From Dehalococcoidia bacterium (lineage in GTDB: Bacteria > Chloroflexota > Dehalococcoidia > Lucifugimonadales > Lucifugimonadaceae): a DNA stretch of 35,636 nucleotides. The stretch is from the NCBI GenBank assembly GCA_028278465.1, contig JANQEF010000145.1:1-35636 (forward strand), given 5' to 3'. Both the position numbers and the translations under genes were made by a program. The notes below the pieces were generated by a model. That model was not told where the DNA came from. It saw only the letters and a program-made list of their open reading frames with translations, and did not search any database. This document shows, one piece after another, positions 23,580 to 31,015 of this stretch (its first letter is position 1; each line of letters begins with the position of its first letter).

Positions 23580-24140
23580 TCAGGAGCCGGACTCGACCGC
23601 AGCGACAAGCCTCTGGAACACGTCGTCAGGCGTGCCGGTCCCGTCGATCTCGATCACCTTGCCCGATGAGTTGTAGTAGTCGAGAACGGGAGCGGTCTGC
23701 TCCTCGTAGACATCCATTCGTCGGTTGATCGTCTCCAGCGTGTCGTCGGACCGTCCCTGCTCGGCGGCGCGGTTCAGCAGACGGTTCACCAGCTCGTCGC
23801 GATCGACCTTGAAGTAGATCGTCTTGTCCAACGGCATGTTCGCCTGCCGGAGAGCGTCGTCGAGCGCCTGCGCCTGGGCGATCGTCCTCGGAAACCCGTC
23901 CAGCACCATGCCGCTTCCACCGGTCAGTCGAGACTGGATCATCCCGATGATCAGGTCGTCTGGGACGAGGTCTCCGCGGTCCATGAACTGCTTTGCCTGG
24001 TTGCCTAGATCGGTTCCCCCTGCGACTTCGGCTCGCAGCATATCGCCGGTGGCAAGGTGAGCGATGTTGAGCTTCTCGGCCAGGCGCACGCCCTGCGTGC
24101 CCTTCCCGGCTCCGGGAGGGCCGAATATGGCAATTCTCAT
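23580..24140 (-). CDS. adk: Adenylate kinase, short-LID form
   Basis: A 186-residue enzyme interconverting ATP + AMP and 2 ADP. The P-loop is GPPGAGKGT (7-15). The AMP-binding part has ATGDMLR and LDGFPRT. The LID region is short (EQGRSDDTLETI with the conserved Arg residues) and has no zinc cysteines, unlike the 210-220-residue bacterial form. It follows secY by 13 bases, the usual spc operon order. Confidence 0.96.
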   Translation of the reverse strand: MRIAIFGPPGAGKGTQGVRLAEKLNIAHLATGDMLRAEVAGGTDLGNQAKQFMDRGDLVPDDLIIGMIQSRLTGGSGMVLDGFPRTIAQAQALDDALRQANMPLDKTIYFKVDRDELVNRLLNRAAEQGRSDDTLETINRRMDVYEEQTAPVLDYYNSSGKVIEIDGTGTPDDVFQRLVAAVESGS

Positions 24141-24153
24141 TCGGGTGCCGCGC

Positions 24154-25515
24154 CTACCTGATGAAGCCTTCGTAGTTACGCATCAGCAGCTGCGCTTCCA
24201 GCTGGCGCATGGTGTCCAGGGCGACGCCAACCATGATCAGCAGGCTGGTGCTCTGAACGATGCTTGTGGCCGCGTCGAGGTTCGTGATCAGGCCTGCGAT
24301 CCACGGCATGATGGCGATAAAGCCAAGGAAGAGCGCGCCACCCCACGTGATACGCAGCACGACGCGCATCAGGTACTCACGAGTCGGCTGGCCCGGCCTA
24401 ATGCCCGGGATGAACCCGCCGTTCTTCTGCAAATTTTCAGCCAGGTTCTGCTGTGAATGCGTCACGAGCGTATAGAAGAACGTGAAGCCGACAACCATGA
24501 TGAAGATCGCGATCCAGTACGGCGTACTGGTGACGCCAAGGTTGTCGTTGAACCACTGCGCGGCAAGCGCAGGGAAGCTGTCAGAGCGCGGGTCGAGGAA
24601 GAAGCTGGTCAGCACCGTCGGAAGCGTGATCAGCGAGAAGGCAAAGATGAGCGGGATCATTCCAGCCGCGTTAACACGCAGCGGCAGGTGCGATGCGCCC
24701 GATTGCCGGTACATTCGGCCGCCTCTGAACACCGATCTGCCGTACTGGACAGGAACGCGCCGCTGCGCCTCGTTGAAGTAAACGATCAGGTAGACGATCG
24801 CCAGGCCAATGGCTAACAGCATCGCCACCTGGAACTCCTGGTCACGCAACAGCCATAACTGACCCACGACCTGCGGCAGAGTCGAGACAATACCGGCGAA
24901 GATGATCAGCGACAGGCCGTTGCCTATGCCCTTCTCCGTCACCAGTTCACCAAGCCACACCAGCAGCATCGTGCCGGCGGTCATGGCGACGAGGATCGAG
25001 ACGGTGTTGAGGATGTTGTCGCTGCCGAAGCCGATGCCGGAGATGGCGCCGTCTCCGAACGAGCCGGCGAACAGGTTGATCTGACCGTATCCCTGCAGAA
25101 GAGCCAGCGGCACGGTCATGTAGTGCGTGTAGCGGTTGATCGTCTTCCGGCCAGCTTCACCCTCTTGCGAGAGCGCCTTCAGGCTCGGGATGATCGGCGT
25201 CAGTATCTGCAGGATGATCGACGCGGTGATGTACGGGTAGACGCCGAGCGCGGCGATGCTCAGGTTGCGCAGCGCGCCACCGCTGAACAGGTCGAGGATG
25301 CCGAGGAACGGGTTGGCCTCGAACGCTGCGTCCAGCGCGGCACGGTCCACGCCGGGAACTGGCACGTGGGCGATGAACCGGAACAGGACGAGGATGGCGA
25401 GCGTGAAGAGGATGCGGTACCGGAGGTCCGGTATCCGCATGGCGTCGATCATCGCCTGCAGCAGCGCTGGCCGTCCCGAGCCCTCGCTCCGCTGGGCCTG
25501 TGCCTGCCTCATCAT
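24154..25515 (-). CDS. secY: Protein translocase subunit SecY
   Basis: A 453-residue inner-membrane channel with about ten hydrophobic segments. IRYRILFTLAILVLFRFIAHVPVPGV-like sequence opens TM1; GGALRNLSIAALGVYPYITASII is the plug/TM2 signature; the QRRVPVQYGR loop and NAAGMIPLIFA follow; the end RNYEGFIR is typical. It sits between rplO and adk as in standard spc operons. ATG codons at 25515 and 25512 are both possible starts. Confidence 0.97.
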   Translation of the reverse strand: MMRQAQAQRSEGSGRPALLQAMIDAMRIPDLRYRILFTLAILVLFRFIAHVPVPGVDRAALDAAFEANPFLGILDLFSGGALRNLSIAALGVYPYITASIILQILTPIIPSLKALSQEGEAGRKTINRYTHYMTVPLALLQGYGQINLFAGSFGDGAISGIGFGSDNILNTVSILVAMTAGTMLLVWLGELVTEKGIGNGLSLIIFAGIVSTLPQVVGQLWLLRDQEFQVAMLLAIGLAIVYLIVYFNEAQRRVPVQYGRSVFRGGRMYRQSGASHLPLRVNAAGMIPLIFAFSLITLPTVLTSFFLDPRSDSFPALAAQWFNDNLGVTSTPYWIAIFIMVVGFTFFYTLVTHSQQNLAENLQKNGGFIPGIRPGQPTREYLMRVVLRITWGGALFLGFIAIMPWIAGLITNLDAATSIVQSTSLLIMVGVALDTMRQLEAQLLMRNYEGFIR

Positions 25516-25523
25516 GGTCTAGA

Positions 25524-25985
25524 TCAACCGCCTTTCGCAGTGCCGATGACTGTCACGGTGCCGCCCGCCTTCTCGATCTTCTCCCGTGCAGTTTGACTGA
25601 AGGCATGAGCGGAGACGTTGATCTTCTTCGTGAAGTCACCGCCTCCGAGGACTTTGATCAGGTCTTTCTTGCGCCTCACAACCCTGCGCTCGTGCAGGAT
25701 CTCAGGCGTCACATCGTCTCCGGACTCGAAAAGCGACTCCAGCTTCGCCAGGTTAACCGGCAGATACTCAACTCTGTTGAGCGGAGTGAAGCCGCGCATG
25801 TGGGGTAGCCGCTTAATCAGCGGCAACTGACCACCCTCGAACAGGTACGGCACCTTGCCTCGCGCGGCCTGGCCCTTGTTACCCTTGCCCGAGTACGTGC
25901 CGCGACCGCTGCCATCGCCGCGGCCAACTCGACGGCGAGGCCGCTTCGAGCCTCGCGCCGGTTTCAGTTCGTGAAGTCCTGTCAT
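25524..25985 (-). CDS. rplO: 50S ribosomal protein L15
   Basis: A 153-residue protein starting MTGLHELKPARGSKRPRRRVGRGDGSGRG, with GRGTYSGKGNKGQAARGK, the L15 Gly/Lys-rich signature that threads into 23S rRNA, and a C-terminal globular part (EILHERRVVRRKKDLIKVLGGG). Order rpmD-rplO-secY is standard. The stop is eight bases before the secY start. Confidence 0.97.
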   Translation of the reverse strand: MTGLHELKPARGSKRPRRRVGRGDGSGRGTYSGKGNKGQAARGKVPYLFEGGQLPLIKRLPHMRGFTPLNRVEYLPVNLAKLESLFESGDDVTPEILHERRVVRRKKDLIKVLGGGDFTKKINVSAHAFSQTAREKIEKAGGTVTVIGTAKGG

Positions 25986-26024
25986 ATCAGTGCTTTGATT
26001 CCGGTCTTGCCTGTGCAGGCGCGA

Positions 26025-26207
26025 CTACTTCTCGGGTTCGACGTGGACCAGGTGTCCCACTTTTTTCAGCATGCCCTCGATCGCGGGCGACTCTTCCTGG
26101 ACCACCTGGTGCCGGATGCGCTTGAGACCGAGCGCTTTCAGAGTAGCGCGCTGCCGCGGCTTCGTGCCGATGGAGCTTCTGACCTGCGTTATACGAATCT
26201 TGGCCAT
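26025..26207 (-). CDS. rpmD: 50S ribosomal protein L30
   Basis: A 60-residue protein. MAKIRITQVRSSIGTKPRQRATLKALGLKRI and MLKKVGHLVHVE match the bacterial short L30. It follows rpsE by 19 bases and precedes rplO by 39. Length is typical (about 58-60). Confidence 0.96.
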   Translation of the reverse strand: MAKIRITQVRSSIGTKPRQRATLKALGLKRIRHQVVQEESPAIEGMLKKVGHLVHVEPEK

Positions 26208-26226
26208 GAGTAGTTCGTCGGCCCGG

Positions 26227-26760
26227 CTACGCCTGGGCGGTGGCCGCCTTGCGCTTTGCGATCTCGGCCTGTGGGTCTCGGAGCTGCTTCAGCGCCTCGA
26301 GCGTCGCCTTAACAACATTGATCGAGTTGGAGGAGCCGAAGGACTTGGTCAGGACGTCTTTCACACCTGCCGCCTCAAGCACGGCGCGCACGCCGCCGCC
26401 GGCTATTACGCCGGTTCCCGGCGCCGCGGGCTTAAGCAACACCGACGATCCGCTGAACCTGTAGGTCACCTCGTGCGGGATGGTCGTGTCCTTCAGCGTT
26501 ACGGGGATCATGCTCTTGCGGGCGTTGGCCGTGCCTTTGCGGACGGCGTCCGGAACCGCGCCGGCTTTGCCGAGCGCGATGCCCACATTGCCAGCACCGT
26601 CGCCGACCACCACCATGGCGTTGAAGGTCAGGTTGCGGCCGCCCTTGACCACCTTGGAGACGCGGCGGATCTTCACGACCTGCTCGACGTATGCCGAGTC
26701 TTCCTGGTCGTCCCGTCGTCGGGGTCCGCCTCGCCTGTCCTGTCTCTGATCAGTAACCAT
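26227..26760 (-). CDS. rpsE: 30S ribosomal protein S5
   Basis: A 177-residue protein important for decoding accuracy and mRNA entry. VVKIRRVSKVVKGGRNLTFNAMVVVGDGAGNVGIALGKA is the double-stranded RNA-binding-like domain, and GTGVIAGGGVRAVLEAAGV lies in the C-terminal domain. The first 22 residues are hydrophilic (RQDRRGGPRRRDDQED), an ordinary variable start. The gene starts directly at the end of rplR with no gap. Confidence 0.97.
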   Translation of the reverse strand: MVTDQRQDRRGGPRRRDDQEDSAYVEQVVKIRRVSKVVKGGRNLTFNAMVVVGDGAGNVGIALGKAGAVPDAVRKGTANARKSMIPVTLKDTTIPHEVTYRFSGSSVLLKPAAPGTGVIAGGGVRAVLEAAGVKDVLTKSFGSSNSINVVKATLEALKQLRDPQAEIAKRKAATAQA

Positions 26761-27114
26761 CTAGAAGTTCAAACCTCCGGAGCGTGCGCCCTCGGCGAGG
26801 GCCTTCACCCGGCCGTGATACTTGTAACCTGCGCGGTCGAATACGACCTGCTTGATGCCGGAGTCGATCGCGCGCTTTGCGATCGCTTCGCCAACGGAGT
26901 TCGCGTCGACCTTCTTGTCTTCGCCCTTGCCGGACTCGAGGCTGGACGCAGCGGCCAGCGTGTTGCCTGCCACGTCGTCTATCACCTGCGCGTAGACCTG
27001 CTTGTTGGACCGGAAGACCGAGAGGCGCGGACGGTCAGCGGTGCCCGACACCGCCTTCCGGACGCGGCGATGGCGTATAGACCGTCTTCCTGGATCAAAT
27101 CTTCTGCTCGCCAT
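26761..27114 (-). CDS. rplR: 50S ribosomal protein L18
   Basis: A 117-residue 5S rRNA-binding protein. RRSIRHRRVRKAVSGTADRPRLSVFRSNKQVYAQVIDD and the end FDRAGYKYHGRVKALAEGARSGGLNF are L18 signatures. The ATG at 27114 is chosen; the open frame continues upstream but only across the end of rplF, in another frame. Confidence 0.97.
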   Translation of the reverse strand: MASRRFDPGRRSIRHRRVRKAVSGTADRPRLSVFRSNKQVYAQVIDDVAGNTLAAASSLESGKGEDKKVDANSVGEAIAKRAIDSGIKQVVFDRAGYKYHGRVKALAEGARSGGLNF

Positions 27115-27118
27115 CGAA

Positions 27119-27667
27119 CTAGACTCCCTTGCCGCCGGCTGCCTTGCCTGCCTTGCGCCGCACGACTTCGCCTTCGTACACAATTCCCTTGCCTGAGTAG
27201 GGGTTCGGCTTCCTGATCTTCCTGATCCGTGCCGCCTGCTCGCCAACGAGCTCCTTGTCCGGCCCGCTCACGACAACCCAGGCCTGCCCATCAGCCTTAA
27301 GCGTGTTGCTGCCGAGCGGCTCTACGGGAACGGAGTGCGAAAAGCCGAGGCTCAACTCCAGCCCGTTGCCTCGCTGCTGCACCCTGTAACCGGTCCCGAT
27401 CAGCTGCAGTCGCTTCTGGAAGCCTTCGCTCACACCGACGACCATGTTGTTGACAAGGCTGCGTGTCAGGCCGTGCAGGGCGCGGCTCTCCGGCTCGTCA
27501 TCCTGCCGGGTGACGTTCAGCACGCCGTTGTCGAGCTTCAACGCCACTTTTGGCGAGAAGCTGCGGCTCAGCTCGCCGAGCTTGCCCTTAACCGACACGG
27601 AGTTGTCGTCGATCTTGACGTCAACGCCGGACGGCACATCTATGGGTGAGAATCCTATCCTCGACAT
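27119..27667 (-). CDS. rplF: 50S ribosomal protein L6
   Basis: A 182-residue protein with two homologous domains near the sarcin-ricin loop. MSRIGFSPIDVPSGVDV opens it, and the conserved GPDKELVGEQAARIRKIRKPNPYSGKGI with Y.GE lies near the end. Part of the spc order rpsH-rplF-rplR. Length is normal. Confidence 0.97.
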   Translation of the reverse strand: MSRIGFSPIDVPSGVDVKIDDNSVSVKGKLGELSRSFSPKVALKLDNGVLNVTRQDDEPESRALHGLTRSLVNNMVVGVSEGFQKRLQLIGTGYRVQQRGNGLELSLGFSHSVPVEPLGSNTLKADGQAWVVVSGPDKELVGEQAARIRKIRKPNPYSGKGIVYEGEVVRRKAGKAAGGKGV

Positions 27668-27685
27668 CTTCTTATCTCTCTGCGG

Positions 27686-28090
27686 CTACCAGACGTAGAA
27701 CAGCAGCTCGCCGCCAACGCCTGTTCTGCGCGCCTCGCGGCCGGTCATAACGCCGTTTGGCGTCGACATGAACGACACGCCAAGCCCACCGAAGTAGCGC
27801 GGGATCTCGTTCTTACCGACGTAGACCCGCAGTCCCGGCGTGCTAACGCGTTTCAGGCCCTGGATGACCGGCTCGCTGTCTTCGTAGTAGTTGAGGCTGA
27901 CGCGGAAAGATTCAGGCTTCTTGGCCGTCTTCTCGACGGTCTCGTAGCTCTTGATGAACCCCTCGGTCTGCATCAGCTTCAGCAGTTCGCCGCGCATACG
28001 CGACGCGGGCACGTCGACGGTTTCGTGACGCACCTGTACGGCGTTACGAATCCGGGTCAACATGTCTGAAATTGGGTCTGTTACTGGCAA
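27686..28090 (-). CDS. rpsH: 30S ribosomal protein S8
   Basis: A 134-residue 16S rRNA central-domain protein, the known spc operon repressor in E. coli. DPISDMLTRIRNAVQ opens it, and GVMTGREARRTGVGGELLFYVW closes it; both are S8 signatures. The start is a TTG at 28090, preceded by GGAG about seven bases upstream. Confidence 0.97.
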   Translation of the reverse strand: MPVTDPISDMLTRIRNAVQVRHETVDVPASRMRGELLKLMQTEGFIKSYETVEKTAKKPESFRVSLNYYEDSEPVIQGLKRVSTPGLRVYVGKNEIPRYFGGLGVSFMSTPNGVMTGREARRTGVGGELLFYVW

Positions 28091-28114
28091 ATCTGTCTCC
28101 GCGTCCGGGCAGGG

Positions 28115-28420
28115 CTAATGGTTGCCTTTTCGTACGCCCGGCAACTGGCCTTTCAGCGCAAGGTCACGCACTGCGATCCTCGAGAGGCCGAAGAACCTCA
28201 GGTAGCCGCGTGGCCGTCCGGTGATCTCGCACCTGTTGCGAACCCTCACCGGGCTGGAGTTGAGGGGCAGCATCGCAAGCTGCTGTCGCGCCTGCATGCG
28301 CTCTTCAACCGGGCGGCCAAGGTCTTCGGCGATCGCCTTCAGTTCGGCTCGCTTTTCGCCGAACTTCTCGACCAGCCGCTTGCGTCGATTGTTCTTTTCA
28401 ACTGCAGATTTCTTAGCCAT
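28115..28420 (-). CDS. rpsN: 30S ribosomal protein S14, long zinc-free form
   Basis: A 101-residue S14 of the E. coli type. It lacks the CxxC pairs of the 61-residue zinc form. RNRCEITGRPRGYLRFFGLSRIAVRDLALKGQLPGV is the conserved C-terminal half, and a 45-residue helical N-terminus precedes it. Position between rplE and rpsH is standard. Confidence 0.97.
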   Translation of the reverse strand: MAKKSAVEKNNRRKRLVEKFGEKRAELKAIAEDLGRPVEERMQARQQLAMLPLNSSPVRVRNRCEITGRPRGYLRFFGLSRIAVRDLALKGQLPGVRKGNH

Positions 28421-28428
28421 ACCTGAAC

Positions 28429-29340
28429 CTAAGCTCCGACCAGGCGAGGGTCATCGAGTCGTACAAACGGAACTCCGAGGAGTTCGAGCAGCCTGCGGCC
28501 TTCTTCGTCGGTGCGTGCAGACGTAACCAGGATGATCTGGAGGCCGCGCAGCCTGTCGATCTGATTGTAGTCAATCTCAGGGAAGACAGCCTGGTCTGAG
28601 AGGCCGAGTGTGTAGTTGCCGCGGCCGTCGAACGAGTGGCGAGGCACGCCCCGGAAGTCTCGGACTCTTGGCAGCGCGATATTCACGAGCCTGTCGAAGA
28701 AGTCCCACATGCGGTTGCCACGGAGGGTGACGGAAGCGCCGATGGTCTGGCCTTCGCGCAGCTTGAACGCAGCGATCGACTTCCGCGCCTTGTTCTCCCG
28801 GGCCTTCTGACCGGTGATGATCGAGAGGTCGCCAAGTGCAGCGCTGAGAGCGTTCGACGAGGTCAGAGCCTCACCGAGTCCGATGTTCACGACCACCTTG
28901 GTCAGTTCGGGAGCACGCATCCGGTTGTCGTAGCCGAACTCCCGCATGAGGACGGGGTGGACCTCGGTCCTGTAGCTGTCGAGCAGGCGAGGAACAGCGC
29001 CAGCGCCGTTCTGCGAGGCGCCGTTGGTCGAAACCTTCGGCACGGCTTTCTCAGCCGCCGCAGCGGGTTTCCTGGCTGCCGATCTCCTCGATGAGGACCG
29101 CTTCGCAGCAGGTTTCTTTTCTGCTTCCGGCTCCTCGGCTTCTGTCGCCTCAGCTTCGGCTGCCTTAGCCGGTTCTTTCTTGGCGCGCGAGGTCTTAGCC
29201 CGTGTACGTCGAGCGGGCTTTTTGGCCGCGGGCTTCGCGTCGTCAGCGGATTCGGGCTTTTCAGAAGCCTCTTCAGCTTCCGAAGCCGCCGTCGCTTCCT
29301 CGGCCTCGTTTTTCACTTCTTCGTCAGGAGCGTTTGCCAC
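28429..29340 (-). CDS. rplE: 50S ribosomal protein L5 with charged N-terminal extension
   Basis: The C-terminal 185 or so residues are a normal L5 (YRTEVHPVLMREFGY, APELTKVVVNIGLGEA, LRGNRMWDFFDRLVNIALPRVRDFRG, FPEIDY), which binds 5S rRNA and contacts S13. About 118 residues precede it. They comprise an acidic Glu/Ala block (7-35), a basic KPAAKKPARRTRAKTSRAKK block (36-58), an acidic block (61-74), and a second basic block with KKPAAKRSSSRR (75-92). The start used is GTG at 29340, overlapping rplX by 17 bases, with GGTGG upstream. A GTG at 29043 would give a near-normal 204-residue L5. The long frame is favoured because its composition matches the L13 tail and the gap would otherwise be empty. 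Confidence 0.9.
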   Translation of the reverse strand: MANAPDEEVKNEAEEATAASEAEEASEKPESADDAKPAAKKPARRTRAKTSRAKKEPAKAAEAEATEAEEPEAEKKPAAKRSSSRRSAARKPAAAAEKAVPKVSTNGASQNGAGAVPRLLDSYRTEVHPVLMREFGYDNRMRAPELTKVVVNIGLGEALTSSNALSAALGDLSIITGQKARENKARKSIAAFKLREGQTIGASVTLRGNRMWDFFDRLVNIALPRVRDFRGVPRHSFDGRGNYTLGLSDQAVFPEIDYNQIDRLRGLQIILVTSARTDEEGRRLLELLGVPFVRLDDPRLVGA

Positions 29341-29635
29341 GCTTAACCACCCGGACCTTGCGTCCGTCCTCCAGGAACTTGAACTCCGCCCGCCCGGCAA
29401 CCTGTGTGTCGCTGTCGACCAGCATCAGCTTGCTGAGCGAGATAGGTGACTCACCGTGGACGATCCCCGTTTGAGTCACTCCCTGTTGCTGCTTGATATG
29501 TCGCGTCGCCACGTTCACGCCCTCAACGACCGCCGTGCCCTTCTTAGGCTCGACCCGTATCACCTCTCCGCGTACTCCGCGGTCTTTGCCGGATATCACC
29601 AGCACCGTGTCGCCCTTTTTGATCCGTTGCGCCAT
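29324..29635 (-). CDS. rplX: 50S ribosomal protein L24
   Basis: A 103-residue assembly-initiator protein with a KOW motif: KKGDTVLVISGKDRGVRGEVIRVEPKKGTAVVEGVN. ESPISLSKLMLVD and a basic end follow. Its 3' end overlaps the proposed GTG start of the extended rplE. It follows rplN by three bases. Confidence 0.97.
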   Translation of the reverse strand: MAQRIKKGDTVLVISGKDRGVRGEVIRVEPKKGTAVVEGVNVATRHIKQQQGVTQTGIVHGESPISLSKLMLVDSDTQVAGRAEFKFLEDGRKVRVVKRGKRS

Positions 29636-29638
29636 CGG

Positions 29639-30007
29639 CTAAAGCACCTCGGGAGCCAGCGAGATGATGCGCATGAACTCGCGGTCGCGTAGCTCGCGTG
29701 CGACCGGGCCGAATATGCGCGTGCCACGCGGGTTGTTGTCGTCGCCCAGCACCACGCAGGCGTTGTCGTCGAACCGGATGTAGGAGCCGTCGCGCCGACG
29801 AATCTCCTTCGCTGTCCTGACGATCACCGCCTTAACGACCTGGTGCATGCGCACGGCGCCGCCCGGCAGCGCGTCTTTGACGGTGCAGGTGATCACATCG
29901 CCCAGCGTGGCCGACTTGCGCGCGCTTCCGCCCACGATGTTGATGCAGAGCACCTCTCGTGCGCCGGAGTTGTCGGCTACTTTCAGTCTCGACTCTCGTT
30001 GAATCAT
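29639..30007 (-). CDS. rplN: 50S ribosomal protein L14
   Basis: A 122-residue protein. MIQRESRLKVADNSGAREVLCI, a basic middle, and NNPRGTRIFGPVARELRDREFMRIISLAPEVL are textbook L14. It forms intersubunit bridge B8 with 16S rRNA. Length equals the family's usual 122. Confidence 0.98.
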   Translation of the reverse strand: MIQRESRLKVADNSGAREVLCINIVGGSARKSATLGDVITCTVKDALPGGAVRMHQVVKAVIVRTAKEIRRRDGSYIRFDDNACVVLGDDNNPRGTRIFGPVARELRDREFMRIISLAPEVL

Positions 30008-30027
30008 CTCAGCGTGCGGCTTGCGGC

Positions 30028-30357
30028 CTATTCCTCTTCACTCTCGGTGCTGTCGCCAAGCGTTTCGCCGGGCATGCGGTCGATCTCGGCCGGCTGCACC
30101 TCGGCAACGTCGATCTTCTCGACGATCTCGACGAGCCGCCACCTCTTGGTGCGCGAGATCGGCCTCGACTCCTCCAGTAACACGCGGTCGCCCACCGACG
30201 CCGAGTTGGACGGGTCATGCGCAACCAGCCGCGTCAGGCGACGGCGGTTCTTCTTGTAGATCCTGTGCCTCTGCAGCCACGAGACCCCGACGACGATCGT
30301 CTGGTCGTTCTTGTCACTCAGGACGGTCCCAAGCTGCCTTCTGCGGTTGCCTGCCAA
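30028..30357 (-). CDS. rpsQ: 30S ribosomal protein S17 with acidic C-terminal tail
   Basis: A 109-residue S17. RRQLGTVLSDKNDQTIVVGVSW, RHRIYKKNRRRLTRLVAHD and GDRVLLEESRPISRTKRWRLVEIVE make up the OB-fold core. The last 24 residues (VAEVQPAEIDRMPGETLGD, then STESEEE) are an acidic tail beyond the usual 80-85 residues. The start is a TTG at 30357, seven bases after an AGG, just downstream of the rpmC stop. The longer open frame would run back into rpmC. Confidence 0.95.
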   Translation of the reverse strand: MAGNRRRQLGTVLSDKNDQTIVVGVSWLQRHRIYKKNRRRLTRLVAHDPSNSASVGDRVLLEESRPISRTKRWRLVEIVEKIDVAEVQPAEIDRMPGETLGDSTESEEE

Positions 30358-30379
30358 GCTATTACCTGCTCTTCCTGCT

Positions 30380-30592
30380 CTACTCGTCGTCGTCCATCTC
30401 GGCGACGATCTCGCGTTCACGCAGCACCGTGTTGATGCGTGCGATGGTCTTCCGCGTCTTGCGGATCTCGGTGAAATCTGAGAGCTGCATGGTCGCTCCC
30501 CGGAAGCGCAGGTTCATCAACGAGCGCTCCTGGTTTTCGAGCTCCTTCTCCAGCTCATCGTTCTTCAGTTCTCTTACTTCGCTAATTCGCAT
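30380..30592 (-). CDS. rpmC: 50S ribosomal protein L29
   Basis: A 70-residue helical protein near the peptide exit tunnel. MRISEVRELKNDELEKELENQERSLMNLRFR and IRKTRKTIARINTVLRERE are L29 signatures. It ends with a few acidic residues (MDDDE). Lies between rplP and rpsQ as usual. Confidence 0.96.
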   Translation of the reverse strand: MRISEVRELKNDELEKELENQERSLMNLRFRGATMQLSDFTEIRKTRKTIARINTVLREREIVAEMDDDE

Positions 30593-30598
30593 CTTCGA

Positions 30599-31015
30599 TC
30601 ACAGTGTGTCGCTGCGGCTGACAATCGTTGTGGGCACCGAAAGCTTGCGTGCCGCACGGCGCAACGCCTCTCGCGCCACTTCTTCCGGCACATCGGACAT
30701 CTCGTACATCATCCGGCCTCGTCTGACGACGGCGACCCAGTGGTCAACCGCGCCCTTGCCGCCGCCCATCCTGGTCTCGGCCGGACGTGCCGAAACGGGC
30801 TTGTCCGGGAAGATCCTGATCCAGATCTTGCCGCCACGCCTCACGTAACCGGAAGCCGCTCGCCGGGCTGCCTCGATCTGCCTGGCGCTCACCCAACCGG
30901 GACCGACGGCCTTGAGTCCGTAGTCGCCGAACGCCAGCGTCGAACCGGTCGTGCGCGCGCCCTTCATCCGGCCGCGGTGCTGCTTTCTGAACTTTGTCCT
31001 GCGCGGCTGTAACAT
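30599..31015 (-). CDS. rplP: 50S ribosomal protein L16
   Basis: A 138-residue protein near the A-site tRNA. MLQPRRTKFRKQHRGRMKG opens it; GGKIWIRIFPDKPVSARPAETRMGGGKGAVDHWVAVVRRGRMMYE is the conserved loop region. Its ATG overlaps the rpsC stop by one base (TGATG), so the two are coupled. Confidence 0.98.
   Translation of the reverse strand: MLQPRRTKFRKQHRGRMKGARTTGSTLAFGDYGLKAVGPGWVSARQIEAARRAASGYVRRGGKIWIRIFPDKPVSARPAETRMGGGKGAVDHWVAVVRRGRMMYEMSDVPEEVAREALRRAARKLSVPTTIVSRSDTL

Noticed and set aside
26071..27216. A 381-codon plus-strand open frame opposite rpmD-rpsE-rplR
   Set aside because: It crosses three well-supported ribosomal genes and its translation resembles no protein; long antisense frames are common at this GC content.
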